From Herpetosiphonaceae bacterium (GTDB taxonomy: Bacteria > Chloroflexota > Chloroflexia > Chloroflexales > Kallotenuaceae): a stretch of DNA of 51,376 bases. The stretch lies in contig JACDGP010000026.1 of assembly GCA_013821605.1 (NCBI GenBank), positions 1 to 51,376 of the forward strand. The letters run 5' to 3'. Positions 1-7,901 of the stretch are shown here, piece after piece (the first letter of the stretch is position 1; the number at the start of each line of letters is the position of its first letter). The notes beneath the pieces are model-generated. The model did no database searches. It had not been told where the DNA came from and saw nothing but the letters and a program-made list of their open reading frames with translations. Made by a program: the position numbers and the translations under genes.

Positions 1-47
1 CTTTCGGGCAACGCATACAGGTCCCCTTTCGTCGCGCACGTTCCAGT

Positions 48-233
48 TCACCCCCTAGTGTAGCATGTGGTCCTGCACGCGGGTATTGCCCGAACGTACG
101 CTACCCTTGCCCTGACGGTTAAAAAAGCCGCCGGTCCGCCCGGAGTAACGTGGATGGCGGCAAACGCGGCCAGCGCCAACCCTGCCAGCGTTACACATCC
201 CTGAACGACCCGTTTCAGGACAAAAAGTACCAT
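48..233 (-). pseudogene. Remnant of DppB/OppB-type ABC permease (N-terminus only)
   Basis: The first ~35 codons read like the N-terminal membrane segment of a dipeptide/oligopeptide ABC permease: a basic start (VLKRVVQG), one hydrophobic helix, then the typical HVTPGGPAA motif. After that the similarity stops, the residues become Arg/Cys-rich, and the frame closes at codon 62, whereas the family is about 310-340 residues long. A run of six T on the coding strand (A6 near 120-126) lies close to the break, so a frameshift is possible, but the other frames also close and do not restore a permease that I can recognise. It starts 32 bases after the stop of the substrate-binding protein gene, the usual order for such operons. 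I see nothing identifiable in bases 1-47. A rearrangement or an assembly edge are alternatives. Confidence 0.55.
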
Positions 234-265
234 GGTCTTAGCTTAACTACAGATGCGATCCGTGG

Positions 266-1897
266 CTACTTTTTAATCTCCCACTGCCAGAGGTTCCAAA
301 AGAAGTTGACCGGGTGATTTTGCGGTCCGACCAATGGCAGATTCACCGCATGGAGTTCGTTTTCACTGTACAGCCAGAGTCGGGTGACATCCTTTGAAAG
401 GATTACCTGCTCGTCCAAATATAGCTTTTTACGCGCTGCCTGATCGTTGATTGCAAGGGCAGCTTTTCCCATCTGGTCCACCTGGGGATTGCTGTAGCCG
501 TAGAAATTACCGGTCTTATTCAGGCCATCCTGGTCAGGGTCGTAGACCGGGTTCCACACCCGGCTCAATGCATCAAAGTCCCCTTTACTCCGCCGGGAAT
601 TAAAGACACCAGCTTCCACCGGGCCAACGATCATCGTTACCCCAATGTCCTTTAACTCCTGTTGGGCCACGGTCAGGACTTGTTGTAACGTGGCATCAAA
701 AGCATTAATCATCACCGTGAATTTCAAAGGTTTGCCATTTTTAGCTAGGATACCGTCCGGGCCAGGCGTGTAACCAGCTGCTGCTAACATTTTTTTCGCT
801 TGAGCCGGGTCATAGGGATGTTTTGGAACATTGGGATTATAGGCCCAGGATGCTGGGGCAGCATTTGAATCAATGACGACGCCATGGCCCTGGAGGACTT
901 TATCGACAATCCCTTGGCGGTCAATGCCAGTGAGTAAGGCTTCGCGGACATTCCGGTCCGCAAAAAACTCCAGCTTGTAATTGGGGGCAATATCAAAGAA
1001 ACGCGGGGACGGGTTCTCGTATACCTTCGTGCCCGGGATGGCTTTCACCGGCTCTAAGTCACGTGCGCCAATCAGCGCATAGTTTATTTCGCCGCTTTTA
1101 AGCTGGGTTAAAATGACGTTCTGGTTGGGGAGCACTTTAAAAATGATTCGACCAATTTGGGGAACACCCTGGAAGTAGTCGGTATTTGCTTCTAGGACCA
1201 AAGCGCTGCCTTGCTGCCATGAGACGAATTTGTAGGGACCACTGCCCATCGGTTTCCGGTTAAATTCAGCTTTCGTCAGGTCTTGCCCTTTGAGGAGTTT
1301 GCTGGGAACAATCCCGCGTGACCCACCCTGGGCCAGAAAAAGCGGGCTCAGCGCCTTCAAGGTAATCTTGACCGTTTGTGCATCGACGACCACGACCGTA
1401 TCGACCGGTTCCACGCCTTCAATACTGCTCCCAGTCTTGTCATTCATCATTGCATCGAAGGTAAACTTAACATCATCGGCAGTAACCGGCGAACCATCCC
1501 ACCACTTCGCTTTGGGATTGAGCTTGAAGGTATAGACCTTTCCATCAGGACTAATATCCCAACTTGCGGCCAGTTTGGGGTGGATCGTGCTATCGGGCAT
1601 AAACTGGATCAAGCTATCGAACATCATGGTCTGGGGTACGTGTTCGGGAAAATGGTGAGACAGGTCAATGAGTGGGCTGAGGTTGCCCGGCTCCTCTAAA
1701 CTCCCAATGATAAATTGTCCAGAAGGTTGGGTGCTGGCTGTACTAGCCACAGTTGCACCAACCGCTTGCGTCGTTGCGCCGGCGGGAGAAGCGCTAGGTG
1801 CCGTGATTGGGTTAGAAGCCGAGTTGCTTGATGCCCCGCACGCCGTGATCAGCAACGCGAGGACGAATAGGCCGACGAATCGATGACAGCACTTCAT
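266..1897 (-). CDS. ABC transporter substrate-binding lipoprotein, family 5 (peptide type)
   Basis: Extracytoplasmic solute receptor of the DppA/OppA (SBP_bac_5) family, 543 residues, the usual family length. It has a lipoprotein signal peptide with lipobox LITAC and the modified Cys at residue 20, then a Ser/Ala/Thr-rich linker to about residue 60. The family signature WWDGSPVTADDVKFTF follows the first lobe. It should be anchored to the outer face of the membrane and hand peptides or another oligomeric ligand to a permease. The permease gene directly downstream is broken, so within this window the system looks incomplete. It is transcribed from a near-consensus promoter at 2043-2071, with a leader of about 140 bases. 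The real substrate cannot be read from sequence; members bind peptides, nickel, glycosides or opines. Confidence 0.9.
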   Translation of the reverse strand: MKCCHRFVGLFVLALLITACGASSNSASNPITAPSASPAGATTQAVGATVASTASTQPSGQFIIGSLEEPGNLSPLIDLSHHFPEHVPQTMMFDSLIQFMPDSTIHPKLAASWDISPDGKVYTFKLNPKAKWWDGSPVTADDVKFTFDAMMNDKTGSSIEGVEPVDTVVVVDAQTVKITLKALSPLFLAQGGSRGIVPSKLLKGQDLTKAEFNRKPMGSGPYKFVSWQQGSALVLEANTDYFQGVPQIGRIIFKVLPNQNVILTQLKSGEINYALIGARDLEPVKAIPGTKVYENPSPRFFDIAPNYKLEFFADRNVREALLTGIDRQGIVDKVLQGHGVVIDSNAAPASWAYNPNVPKHPYDPAQAKKMLAAAGYTPGPDGILAKNGKPLKFTVMINAFDATLQQVLTVAQQELKDIGVTMIVGPVEAGVFNSRRSKGDFDALSRVWNPVYDPDQDGLNKTGNFYGYSNPQVDQMGKAALAINDQAARKKLYLDEQVILSKDVTRLWLYSENELHAVNLPLVGPQNHPVNFFWNLWQWEIKK

Positions 1898-2019
1898 GGA
1901 ATTCTCCTTTTAGTCCACTTTTGCTGCTCGACGCGGGCCATCAGCCATGCAGGTAGTGCAGGGGGCGCTGGTGGTCGCCGCAGCCAGGATCATTAACCGT
2001 CATGGAGCTTCGAGCAATT

Positions 2020-2046
2020 TATCGCTATTGCGATATTTCGCAATAG
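2020..2046. promoter_or_regulatory. Overlapping double palindrome, probable repressor operator
   Basis: Two nested perfect inverted repeats share an arm: TATCGC-TATT-GCGATA (2020-2035) and CTATTGCGA-TATT-TCGCAATAG (2025-2046). They cover the -10 box and start site of the minus-strand promoter of the ABC binding-protein gene. The sequence is AT-rich at the core and shows no T-run, so a DNA operator is more likely than a terminator. The cognate regulator is not in the window; dimeric IclR, GntR or MarR-type repressors use sites of this kind. Confidence 0.65.
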
Positions 2047-2071
2047 TAAGTGGTCTGTGGCAGATTGTCAA
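2043..2071 (-). promoter_or_regulatory. Sigma-70-type promoter of the ABC substrate-binding gene
   Basis: Read on the minus strand: TTGACA (2071-2066), 17-base spacer, TACTAT (2048-2043). The -10 box overlaps one arm of the palindrome at 2020-2046, and the predicted start site (about 2036) lies inside it, an arrangement typical of a repressed promoter. Confidence 0.7.
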
Positions 2072-2219
2072 GCGGTGGGAACTATGACAGAGAGCAGTCT
2101 ACATGTCTTCTCCGTTGTATATCTGTGGGCACAGAGTATGCTCCATTGTTTATATACTTGACGCATAGTGGGCAGCGAAGCAGGATGAGATTCCGGTCGT
2201 GGCGGCTTATGGAGGGCTT

Positions 2220-2450
2220 ATGCGGTTGATCAAGATTGGCGACACATTTATTAATCTCGATTTGGTAACCGAAATTCAAACAGATGAGCGTACAGTTTTT
2301 GTAACATTTGCAGCACCTATGGGAACCAACACGACCCAACATGCCCGCTTTGATGGGGAAGAAGCGGTAGCGTTGCTTGAATGGTTGGACTCGAATGCAA
2401 CACACGTAGCTGGTCCGGGGGTTGCCGGTGAGCCTCGTCCACGCTCGTAA
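2220..2450 (+). CDS. Small conserved-looking protein, unknown function
   Basis: Encodes 76 residues from an ATG preceded by GGAGG (2211-2215) at 4 bases; an in-frame GTG at 2199 is upstream but has no ribosome site. The product is soluble, begins MRLIKIGDTFINLDLVTEI and reads as a compact beta-rich fold (alternating hydrophobics, then a helix around FDGEEAVALLEWLDSN) with a Gly/Pro-rich tail. The pattern 'a parameter must be on by default with a local value' of small Chloroflexota proteins beginning (M)xxIKIGxxxINLxxV is familiar to me, but I cannot assign a role. No signal peptide or metal motif. It lies 47 bases before a secreted protein gene in the same direction. Confidence 0.6.
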   Translation: MRLIKIGDTFINLDLVTEIQTDERTVFVTFAAPMGTNTTQHARFDGEEAVALLEWLDSNATHVAGPGVAGEPRPRS

Positions 2451-2497
2451 GTAAGAGCGATTTGCGTGATGCCACCCATGTTTCGCCTAGGAGTCCC

Positions 2498-3484
2498 ATG
2501 ATGCGTCGACCCTTGTTGATTGCAGTGCTTCTGCTCTTGGTGTTGAGCCCTGCTGGTTATGCCCATGCCCAAACTGCGCTTTGCTTCACAGAAACTCAGC
2601 AATGCCTTAGCGGTCCGTTCCGAAGCTATTGGGAACGCAATGGCGGTCTCGGCGTCTTTGGCTTGCCCCTCAGCCCGGTACAGGCCGAGGTCAACGCAGA
2701 TACGGGACGCACCTACTTAACGCTCTGGCTCGAACGAGCCCGGCTTGAACTACATCCAGAGTTGCAACCACCTTATGATGTGCTCCAGGGCCGGCTTGGT
2801 GCCGATATGCGTATCCGCGGAGCAGCGGCAGGCCCGACGGATCACGAACCCGGCCCGCAAAAAGGCTGCTTGTGGTTTGGACAGACGGGTCACAACGTTT
2901 GTGACCAACAAGCAGGTGTAGGGTTCATGAGCTATTGGCAGTCACATGGTCTGAGCGACCAGCGGCTCAATGGCTATGATCGAAGTCTTGCTCTCTTCGG
3001 CCTACCTCTCACCGCACCGCAAACAATGACGAATAGTAGCGGTGATACCGTCCAGACACAGTGGTTCGAGCGGGCGCGTTTCGAATGGCATCCTGCTGAG
3101 CCAACAGCTTCAAAAGTGTTGTTAGGACGACTTGGTAGTGAGGTGTTCAAGCTGGAGGCTACGACGCCGCATGCTACCTCCGGCATCACCGGTATTATGA
3201 CGATTGGGCCAACGTGTCCAGTCACGCGCCCCGGTCAGGCCTGTGCTGATCGCCCCTTTCAAGCCATCGTTGCTGCGGAGGATGCGCTCACCAAGCAGCC
3301 GATCATGGAGACCAGCAGTGGCCAGGACGGGCATTTCGTACTGGGACTGCCGCCAGGCACCTATACTCTACTGCCACACACAGCGCAAGCCGCTACCTAT
3401 CCGCGGGCTGCTCCGCTAACCGTTGTGGTGCCGGCTAATCAGTTTGTCGACGTGACCATCCGCTTCGATAGTGGTATCCGTTAG
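2498..3484 (+). CDS. Secreted protein with two YW/FGLPL repeats and a carboxypeptidase-regulatory-like domain
   Basis: 328 residues from the first of two tandem ATGs, with AGGAG (2489-2493) 4 bases upstream; an upstream in-frame TTG (2462) lacks a ribosome site. A signal peptide (MRRPLLIAVLLLLVL... AHAQ) directs export. Two related modules follow, each with C..GxF..YW...GGL..FGLPL ... WFERARxExHPE ... LGRLG: roughly residues 35-110 and 125-220. This repeat type is frequent in extracellular proteins of Chloroflexota. The last 100 residues (GITGIMTIGPTCPV... GHFVLGLPPGTYTLLP) look like a carboxypeptidase regulatory-like or transthyretin-like beta sandwich. A structural or ligand-binding role outside the cell is likely; no catalytic motif is visible. 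Confidence 0.8.
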   Translation: MMRRPLLIAVLLLLVLSPAGYAHAQTALCFTETQQCLSGPFRSYWERNGGLGVFGLPLSPVQAEVNADTGRTYLTLWLERARLELHPELQPPYDVLQGRLGADMRIRGAAAGPTDHEPGPQKGCLWFGQTGHNVCDQQAGVGFMSYWQSHGLSDQRLNGYDRSLALFGLPLTAPQTMTNSSGDTVQTQWFERARFEWHPAEPTASKVLLGRLGSEVFKLEATTPHATSGITGIMTIGPTCPVTRPGQACADRPFQAIVAAEDALTKQPIMETSSGQDGHFVLGLPPGTYTLLPHTAQAATYPRAAPLTVVVPANQFVDVTIRFDSGIR

Positions 3485-3508
3485 CACGCTTCAAGAAGAG
3501 CAATAGTG

Positions 3509-3549
3509 CTGCATAGCAGATGGTGCACCCGGCACCGCCTGCTATGCAG
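3509..3549. terminator. Stem-loop between convergent genes
   Basis: Perfect 11-base inverted repeat CTGCATAGCAG (3509-3519) / CTGCTATGCAG (3539-3549) with a further GGTGC/GCACC pairing nested in the loop. It sits at the junction of two convergent genes and reaches into the last codons of the minus-strand one. No long T-run on either side, so termination efficiency is uncertain. Confidence 0.55.
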
Positions 3550-3907
3550 GGCCATGCGGATGAAAGGGTTCTCCGCGTGGCTCGGGACGGAGATCGGGCT
3601 GGGTTGAGTCTTGGATAATCTCATGGATTTCGAGCTTGCTCGGTCCACTAAAGACATCCTTAGGCAGTGTCCCCGATACGGCATGGCCTTTACGAAACTC
3701 GTCCGACTGCACCCAGGCCTCGAATTCGGCGCGCGATTGCCAAAAGGTCAGGATGATATACGGATCACTCGGGTTAACCGGTCGTAAGACCTGGTTGGAG
3801 ATAAAGCCTGGCATGCGGTCTACCAGGCCAGCGCGCCGCTGAAAGGTATCTTCAAACAGATCAGCATGATCTGGATTGACATAAATTCGGTTAGCTACAG
3901 CCAGCAT
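3542..3907 (-). CDS. ABM-domain monooxygenase (IsdG/HmoB-like)
   Basis: 121 residues; ATG preceded by AAGGAG. The N-terminal ~95 residues match the antibiotic biosynthesis monooxygenase fold: an opening strand (VANRIYVNPDHADLFEDTF), a GFIS..VLRP core and the diagnostic YIILTFWQSRAEFEAWVQSDEF helix. Members are dimeric ferredoxin-like proteins that oxidise quinol-like substrates or degrade haem (HmoB, IsdG). The Asn/Trp positions in this type are consistent with the haem-degrading subgroup, but no haem-uptake gene is nearby, so the substrate is open. The last 25 residues are a Pro/Arg-rich tail outside the domain. Monocistronic, convergent with the preceding secreted protein gene. Confidence 0.75.
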   Translation of the reverse strand: MLAVANRIYVNPDHADLFEDTFQRRAGLVDRMPGFISNQVLRPVNPSDPYIILTFWQSRAEFEAWVQSDEFRKGHAVSGTLPKDVFSGPSKLEIHEIIQDSTQPDLRPEPRGEPFHPHGPA

Positions 3908-4033
3908 CCTTAACTCCTTGGTTTCGCATCAATCACAGCGGCCATAATGCAGGATCTTGTGTCGGTGATTGCTCTGTGACTACAAACTGCTTCCTTACGC
4001 CGCAACTATAGCATTGATTTGTTGTTGCAGCGT

Positions 4034-6382
4034 TCACTTCCGCAGCCAAGCTTTCACATCGTGATCCAGTTGATCGAGATCACGTCCGAAGAATTTTTGC
4101 ACCATCCCTGGCGTGATTTTGGTGCTGAAGTCGGCCATCGCGCTGTCGATGACGGATGAGCCGCCAAAGGTCGGCATTTTATCACGCACTTCAGCGGCCG
4201 GGACTGCCGCATACGAGCGGTAAAATGCGAGCATCTTGTCTTCGCCGAAGGTTTGCACGAGGTAGGCGACCGTCTCACCGGAGAAGGCGTATTCATAGCC
4301 GGTCGTCGTCCCGATAACGTCATGCTCGCCCAAAGATGTAGCGGCGGTCAGCTTGGTCAAGGAAAGATCGGTGAAGGTAGGATCGCTTAGCAGCCGCTCG
4401 CGTGTCGACGGCTTATCGCCTTCGGAATAATAGACTGCTGCTCCCTCAACCAGCCAGGGTGGCGTGAAGGGCCGCGTGTCCCGCGCCAGCACTAGATGCA
4501 CCAACTCATGCGTGATCGTCACCCGCCGATCATTGGTCGTATGCTGCTGCTCTGAGTTGGCGAAGGCGGCGCCGTTAACATAAAAGGCGCGACTGAGTGT
4601 CGTAATTGTGTCGCCACTGATTTCGTAGCGCGATAGTGCGACACCAAGATAACGGCTCGCTCCCTTGCCGGTTAGCTGAGCAAAATCGCTTTCACTCCCG
4701 GCAAAATACGCGACGTAGCGCTGTTCCAACGGTAATTTGCGCGCTTGTAGATCGGCGTAGGCAGCCTCGGTCTCCTTTTCTAACGTCGGCAAAATGCTCT
4801 GTGAGACGGGACGGGCCATGATCAAGAAGTGGGCTGTGGGACGCACAATCACATCGTCCAAGTCCCAGAACGGTGGATTGTCAGAGCTCGTCACGGCTGT
4901 GACTTGCCACTGGTCGCCAACCCGTGCAAAGCTATACAGCAGTTCGTTCTTGAAGACGTTGTCGGCAGCCATCCCCCGCAAGGTGTATACGACCTCAACG
5001 GGCACCCGGTCAAGTTTACCTGTAGCGGCGCCAGTCAAGGTTGCGTTGGGAGCAAGCGCAAGCGTATAGGTGACTAACGGTACTTGTTTGATCCGCGCCG
5101 CGATCTTGCGCTGTTCGGTTTGAAGTGGTCCGGCAAAGCTCATAGCGTAGCTATCGGCATCACCTCCTTGCAGCGCCTGCGCTTGATTGTTGAGCAGTTG
5201 TTGTAATTGGGCAAAGGCCATTTCCTCCGGTCCTGCAGTTGGTTTAGGCACGGCAGTGCCACCCTGAGGTGATGTAATCTGAGCCCCAGCGAGCCCTTGC
5301 CGGTCGAAGTGCAGCGACAGGGCGGTATATTCAGGAAAGGTAAAGCGCAGATCGGCGATGGCCTGCGGCTTTGGGAAGCTGATCGTACCGGTATATACCT
5401 GGCCGGGCTGCCAGCCGCCCGGTGGTGCGATCTTGTCTTTCAGCGAGGTGCTCACAGCACTGGGCTCGTATTGCGCATCTTCCGCATCCAGCAGGCGCGC
5501 ATCGCTGCCCTTGGGTCCGACGATCAAATCGTAGCCTTGCCGTGCTATGTTGGCAAAGCCCACGGTGAAGATCAGCCGGTCGCCGGTGGCTTGGAGGGCT
5601 TGCATGCGCAGTTCGATGTTGCTCAATTGCTCGCGCGTGCTGTACAGTGTTTGAGTGAGTGGGTAGGTGCCAGCGGCCAATGTAATGAGCGCGCTATCCG
5701 GCAGCGGTGTGTCAAGGTGGAAGGCAAGCGGTGGATAGCCCGGGAACTGCAGGCTATAGGTAGCTGCACCATTGGGCCGTGGAAAGGTGAGATCGCCCAC
5801 ATTCGCGCCGCCCGGCTGCCAACCACCCTGTGGTGCGATCCCCGTCCGCAGGCTTGAGCTTACGCCGGTCGGATGGTACTCGCCGCCAGCGGCATCATCC
5901 AAGCGCGCGTCCTGCCCATTGGCACCACCAAACAGATCATAGCCTTTATCGGATGTATTCTCAAACCCGACCCGCAAGACGAGATCAGTGCCGCTGATCG
6001 TCGCAGTGTGCAAAACCAATGCAATTGGTTTAAGTGCGTCCTGTGTTCCCGTTGCACGCTGTTCAATGCGAAAGCGGCGACCGCTGCTAGCTGGAACCAG
6101 TTGTGACGCTGAGGTCGGTGTTATGCTCGGTGTCAGCGCAGGTTGAGACGTTGCGACTGTTGGTGATGCCGTGAGCGTAGGATGAGCGGTCCGGGTCTCG
6201 CTGGGGCTCGACGTTCCAGCTGTCGTCGGCGTATTGATCGGCGTTGGGCTGGCTAGGGCCGCTTGGTTAGCTGCTGGCGATGGCGACGGTAAAGGCTCGG
6301 TTGTTACCAAGCTGGACGGGTTGCAGCCCGCAACTATGAGCGCTATGGCCAAAAGGAGCAATGATCGCTTCAAAAAATGCAT
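4034..6382 (-). CDS. Large lipoprotein with two Ig-like repeats and a peptidase MA-type metalloprotease domain
   Basis: 782 residues from the ATG at 6382, chosen because the lipobox signal (IALIVAGC, Cys about residue 19) begins there and a longer frame would run into the upstream gene. A Ser/Thr/Pro-rich spacer follows. Two repeats of about 110 residues then show the same framework (GYDL..G..G.DARL.DA....Y.P..VS.SL...IAP.GGWQPG), resembling DUF4352-like beta sandwiches. After a middle NTF2-like region comes a gluzincin site: HELVHL at residues 625-630 with the third ligand in PPWLVEGAAVYYS, as in the Peptidase_MA families. It is expected to be a surface zinc peptidase, substrate unknown. Lies 79 bases downstream of an MFS exporter in the same direction. 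Confidence 0.8.
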   Translation of the reverse strand: MHFLKRSLLLLAIALIVAGCNPSSLVTTEPLPSPSPAANQAALASPTPINTPTTAGTSSPSETRTAHPTLTASPTVATSQPALTPSITPTSASQLVPASSGRRFRIEQRATGTQDALKPIALVLHTATISGTDLVLRVGFENTSDKGYDLFGGANGQDARLDDAAGGEYHPTGVSSSLRTGIAPQGGWQPGGANVGDLTFPRPNGAATYSLQFPGYPPLAFHLDTPLPDSALITLAAGTYPLTQTLYSTREQLSNIELRMQALQATGDRLIFTVGFANIARQGYDLIVGPKGSDARLLDAEDAQYEPSAVSTSLKDKIAPPGGWQPGQVYTGTISFPKPQAIADLRFTFPEYTALSLHFDRQGLAGAQITSPQGGTAVPKPTAGPEEMAFAQLQQLLNNQAQALQGGDADSYAMSFAGPLQTEQRKIAARIKQVPLVTYTLALAPNATLTGAATGKLDRVPVEVVYTLRGMAADNVFKNELLYSFARVGDQWQVTAVTSSDNPPFWDLDDVIVRPTAHFLIMARPVSQSILPTLEKETEAAYADLQARKLPLEQRYVAYFAGSESDFAQLTGKGASRYLGVALSRYEISGDTITTLSRAFYVNGAAFANSEQQHTTNDRRVTITHELVHLVLARDTRPFTPPWLVEGAAVYYSEGDKPSTRERLLSDPTFTDLSLTKLTAATSLGEHDVIGTTTGYEYAFSGETVAYLVQTFGEDKMLAFYRSYAAVPAAEVRDKMPTFGGSSVIDSAMADFSTKITPGMVQKFFGRDLDQLDHDVKAWLRK

Positions 6383-6461
6383 ATGTGCTTGTCCATGATC
6401 TAGGCGGGATAGTAGTACATATCTGGGCTTGCCTGCCGCAACGTTCATGCCAGGAGCACAC

Positions 6462-7775
6462 CTAACCCCCCTCAACTTCCAGGGGATGACGACGCTGGAA
6501 CCATGTTCCAGCGATCGCTCCCAAGGTACATAGACCGGCACAAATCGACAGTGTATTTTCTACGCCGACGCGCGCCGATAATACACCAATGATCAGTGCT
6601 CCCAGGGGCGTGCTACCCGCGAACAGCAACATATATAAGCCCATCACCCGCCCACGCATGTCATCACGAACGTTGAGTTGCAAGAGGGTGTTGGCTGCCG
6701 TGGCAAATGTAATACCGCAGAAGCCCAGTACGACCAACAAGGCTCCAGTCAGCATAAAGTTGTGCGAGCGGGCCACGGCGAGCAGCAATACGCTAAAGGC
6801 TGCCGAGGCGATGAGCAGGCGACGTGTGGTTGGCCGTCCTAGGTAAGCGGTCATAATCGCTGCTACGAGGGAGCCAACGCCCATTAGGGCCAACAACGTA
6901 CCAAAGCCTCCCGAGTCGGTCTTAAGCACAAAGTCTGCGATTAGCGGTAGCGAGATGCTGAAGTTATACCCAAACGTACCGATCGCTGCCATCACGACCA
7001 TCACCAACAAAACCGATGGCGTACGCCAGCTGTAGACGAGACCATCATGCAGTTGCCCTAGCACATTGCCACGTTCTGAACGTCGTGCGGGGTACATCTC
7101 GGCCGGTTTCATAAAGACAAGCGCGCCGATCCCGGCCAGGAAGCTGGCGGCATTAAAGAACAGTGCGGGGGCGGCGCCAAAGAATGCCATCGAATAGCCA
7201 CCGACGGCGGGACCGACGATACGAGCGGCATTGAATAACATGGAGTTAAGTGCAACCGCATTACTTAACGTCTCGCGATCAACCAGCTCTACGGCGAAGG
7301 ATTGGCGTGCCGGGTTATCAAAAGCGTTAACCAGGCCGGTGCAAAAGGCCAAGACATAGATATGCCACAGTTGAATCAAGTGTGTCGCCACGAGTAGCCC
7401 GAAGATCGCGGCAGTCGTCATGGCTACCACCTGCGTCCCGATCAACAAACGCCGCTTCGGTAGCTTATCGGCGATGACTCCGCCGAACAACGACAGCACT
7501 GTGATCGGCAAGAATTGCAAGGTGGTAACGATGCCCAGCGCCTGTGGACTGTGGCTTAGCTGGAGTACAAGCCAGCTCTGGACGGTCGTTTGCATCCAGG
7601 TCCCGATCAATGAGACTAATTGGCCCCACCAATATAGGCGGTAATTGCGGATGTGCAGGGCAGCAAAACCCCGGCCTATGCTTAAAGCGAAGCCCCGCCG
7701 CTCTACGGGGGCGGGGACTGCCGGTGGTGCTGCAATAGATGATTTAATCCCTCGTGCCATCACATCACTTTTCAC
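6462..7775 (-). CDS. MFS exporter (EntS/MFS_3 type)
   Basis: 437 residues with about 12 hydrophobic segments starting at ALHIRNYRLYWWGQL, the typical first helix of the EntS-like MFS_3 group. The conserved loop 2-3 motif GGVIADKLPKRRLL and the DNPARQSFAVELV segment between helices 4 and 5 are characteristic. Proton-driven export of small molecules (siderophores, macrolides, drugs) is the family role. The chosen start is a GTG with GGAG 4 bases upstream; an ATG at 7760 is an alternative. It is divergent from an MBL-fold hydrolase gene, with repeated TATTGT/ACAATA elements between them, and may be co-transcribed with the metallopeptidase lipoprotein gene that follows. Confidence 0.88.
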   Translation of the reverse strand: MKSDVMARGIKSSIAAPPAVPAPVERRGFALSIGRGFAALHIRNYRLYWWGQLVSLIGTWMQTTVQSWLVLQLSHSPQALGIVTTLQFLPITVLSLFGGVIADKLPKRRLLIGTQVVAMTTAAIFGLLVATHLIQLWHIYVLAFCTGLVNAFDNPARQSFAVELVDRETLSNAVALNSMLFNAARIVGPAVGGYSMAFFGAAPALFFNAASFLAGIGALVFMKPAEMYPARRSERGNVLGQLHDGLVYSWRTPSVLLVMVVMAAIGTFGYNFSISLPLIADFVLKTDSGGFGTLLALMGVGSLVAAIMTAYLGRPTTRRLLIASAAFSVLLLAVARSHNFMLTGALLVVLGFCGITFATAANTLLQLNVRDDMRGRVMGLYMLLFAGSTPLGALIIGVLSARVGVENTLSICAGLCTLGAIAGTWFQRRHPLEVEGG

Positions 7776-7818
7776 TACGCTCCGAGCTTCAGCATAATCG
7801 ATGCCGAGCCATAACCTT

Positions 7819-7848
7819 TATTGTATCTCACAATACTCGCATTATTGT
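7819..7848. promoter_or_regulatory. Candidate operator in divergent MFS/MBL intergenic region
   Basis: TATTGT (7819-7824), its reverse complement ACAATA (7830-7835) and TATTGT again (7843-7848) lie about 11-13 bases apart, near one helical turn. The first pair is a 6-5-6 inverted repeat. A weak promoter toward the MBL gene, TTGTAT-16-TATTGT, overlaps them. The spacing fits cooperative binding of a dimeric regulator, which is inference. Confidence 0.4.
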
Positions 7849-7901
7849 CTGCACACTTATTGCTCCATACCTTTGGAGAACGCTGATATGTGGAGCAGAC
7901 G

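Noticed and set aside
5297-5857. 186-codon open frame antisense to the metallopeptidase lipoprotein
   Set aside because: Overlaps the duplicated beta modules; no homology pattern of its own.
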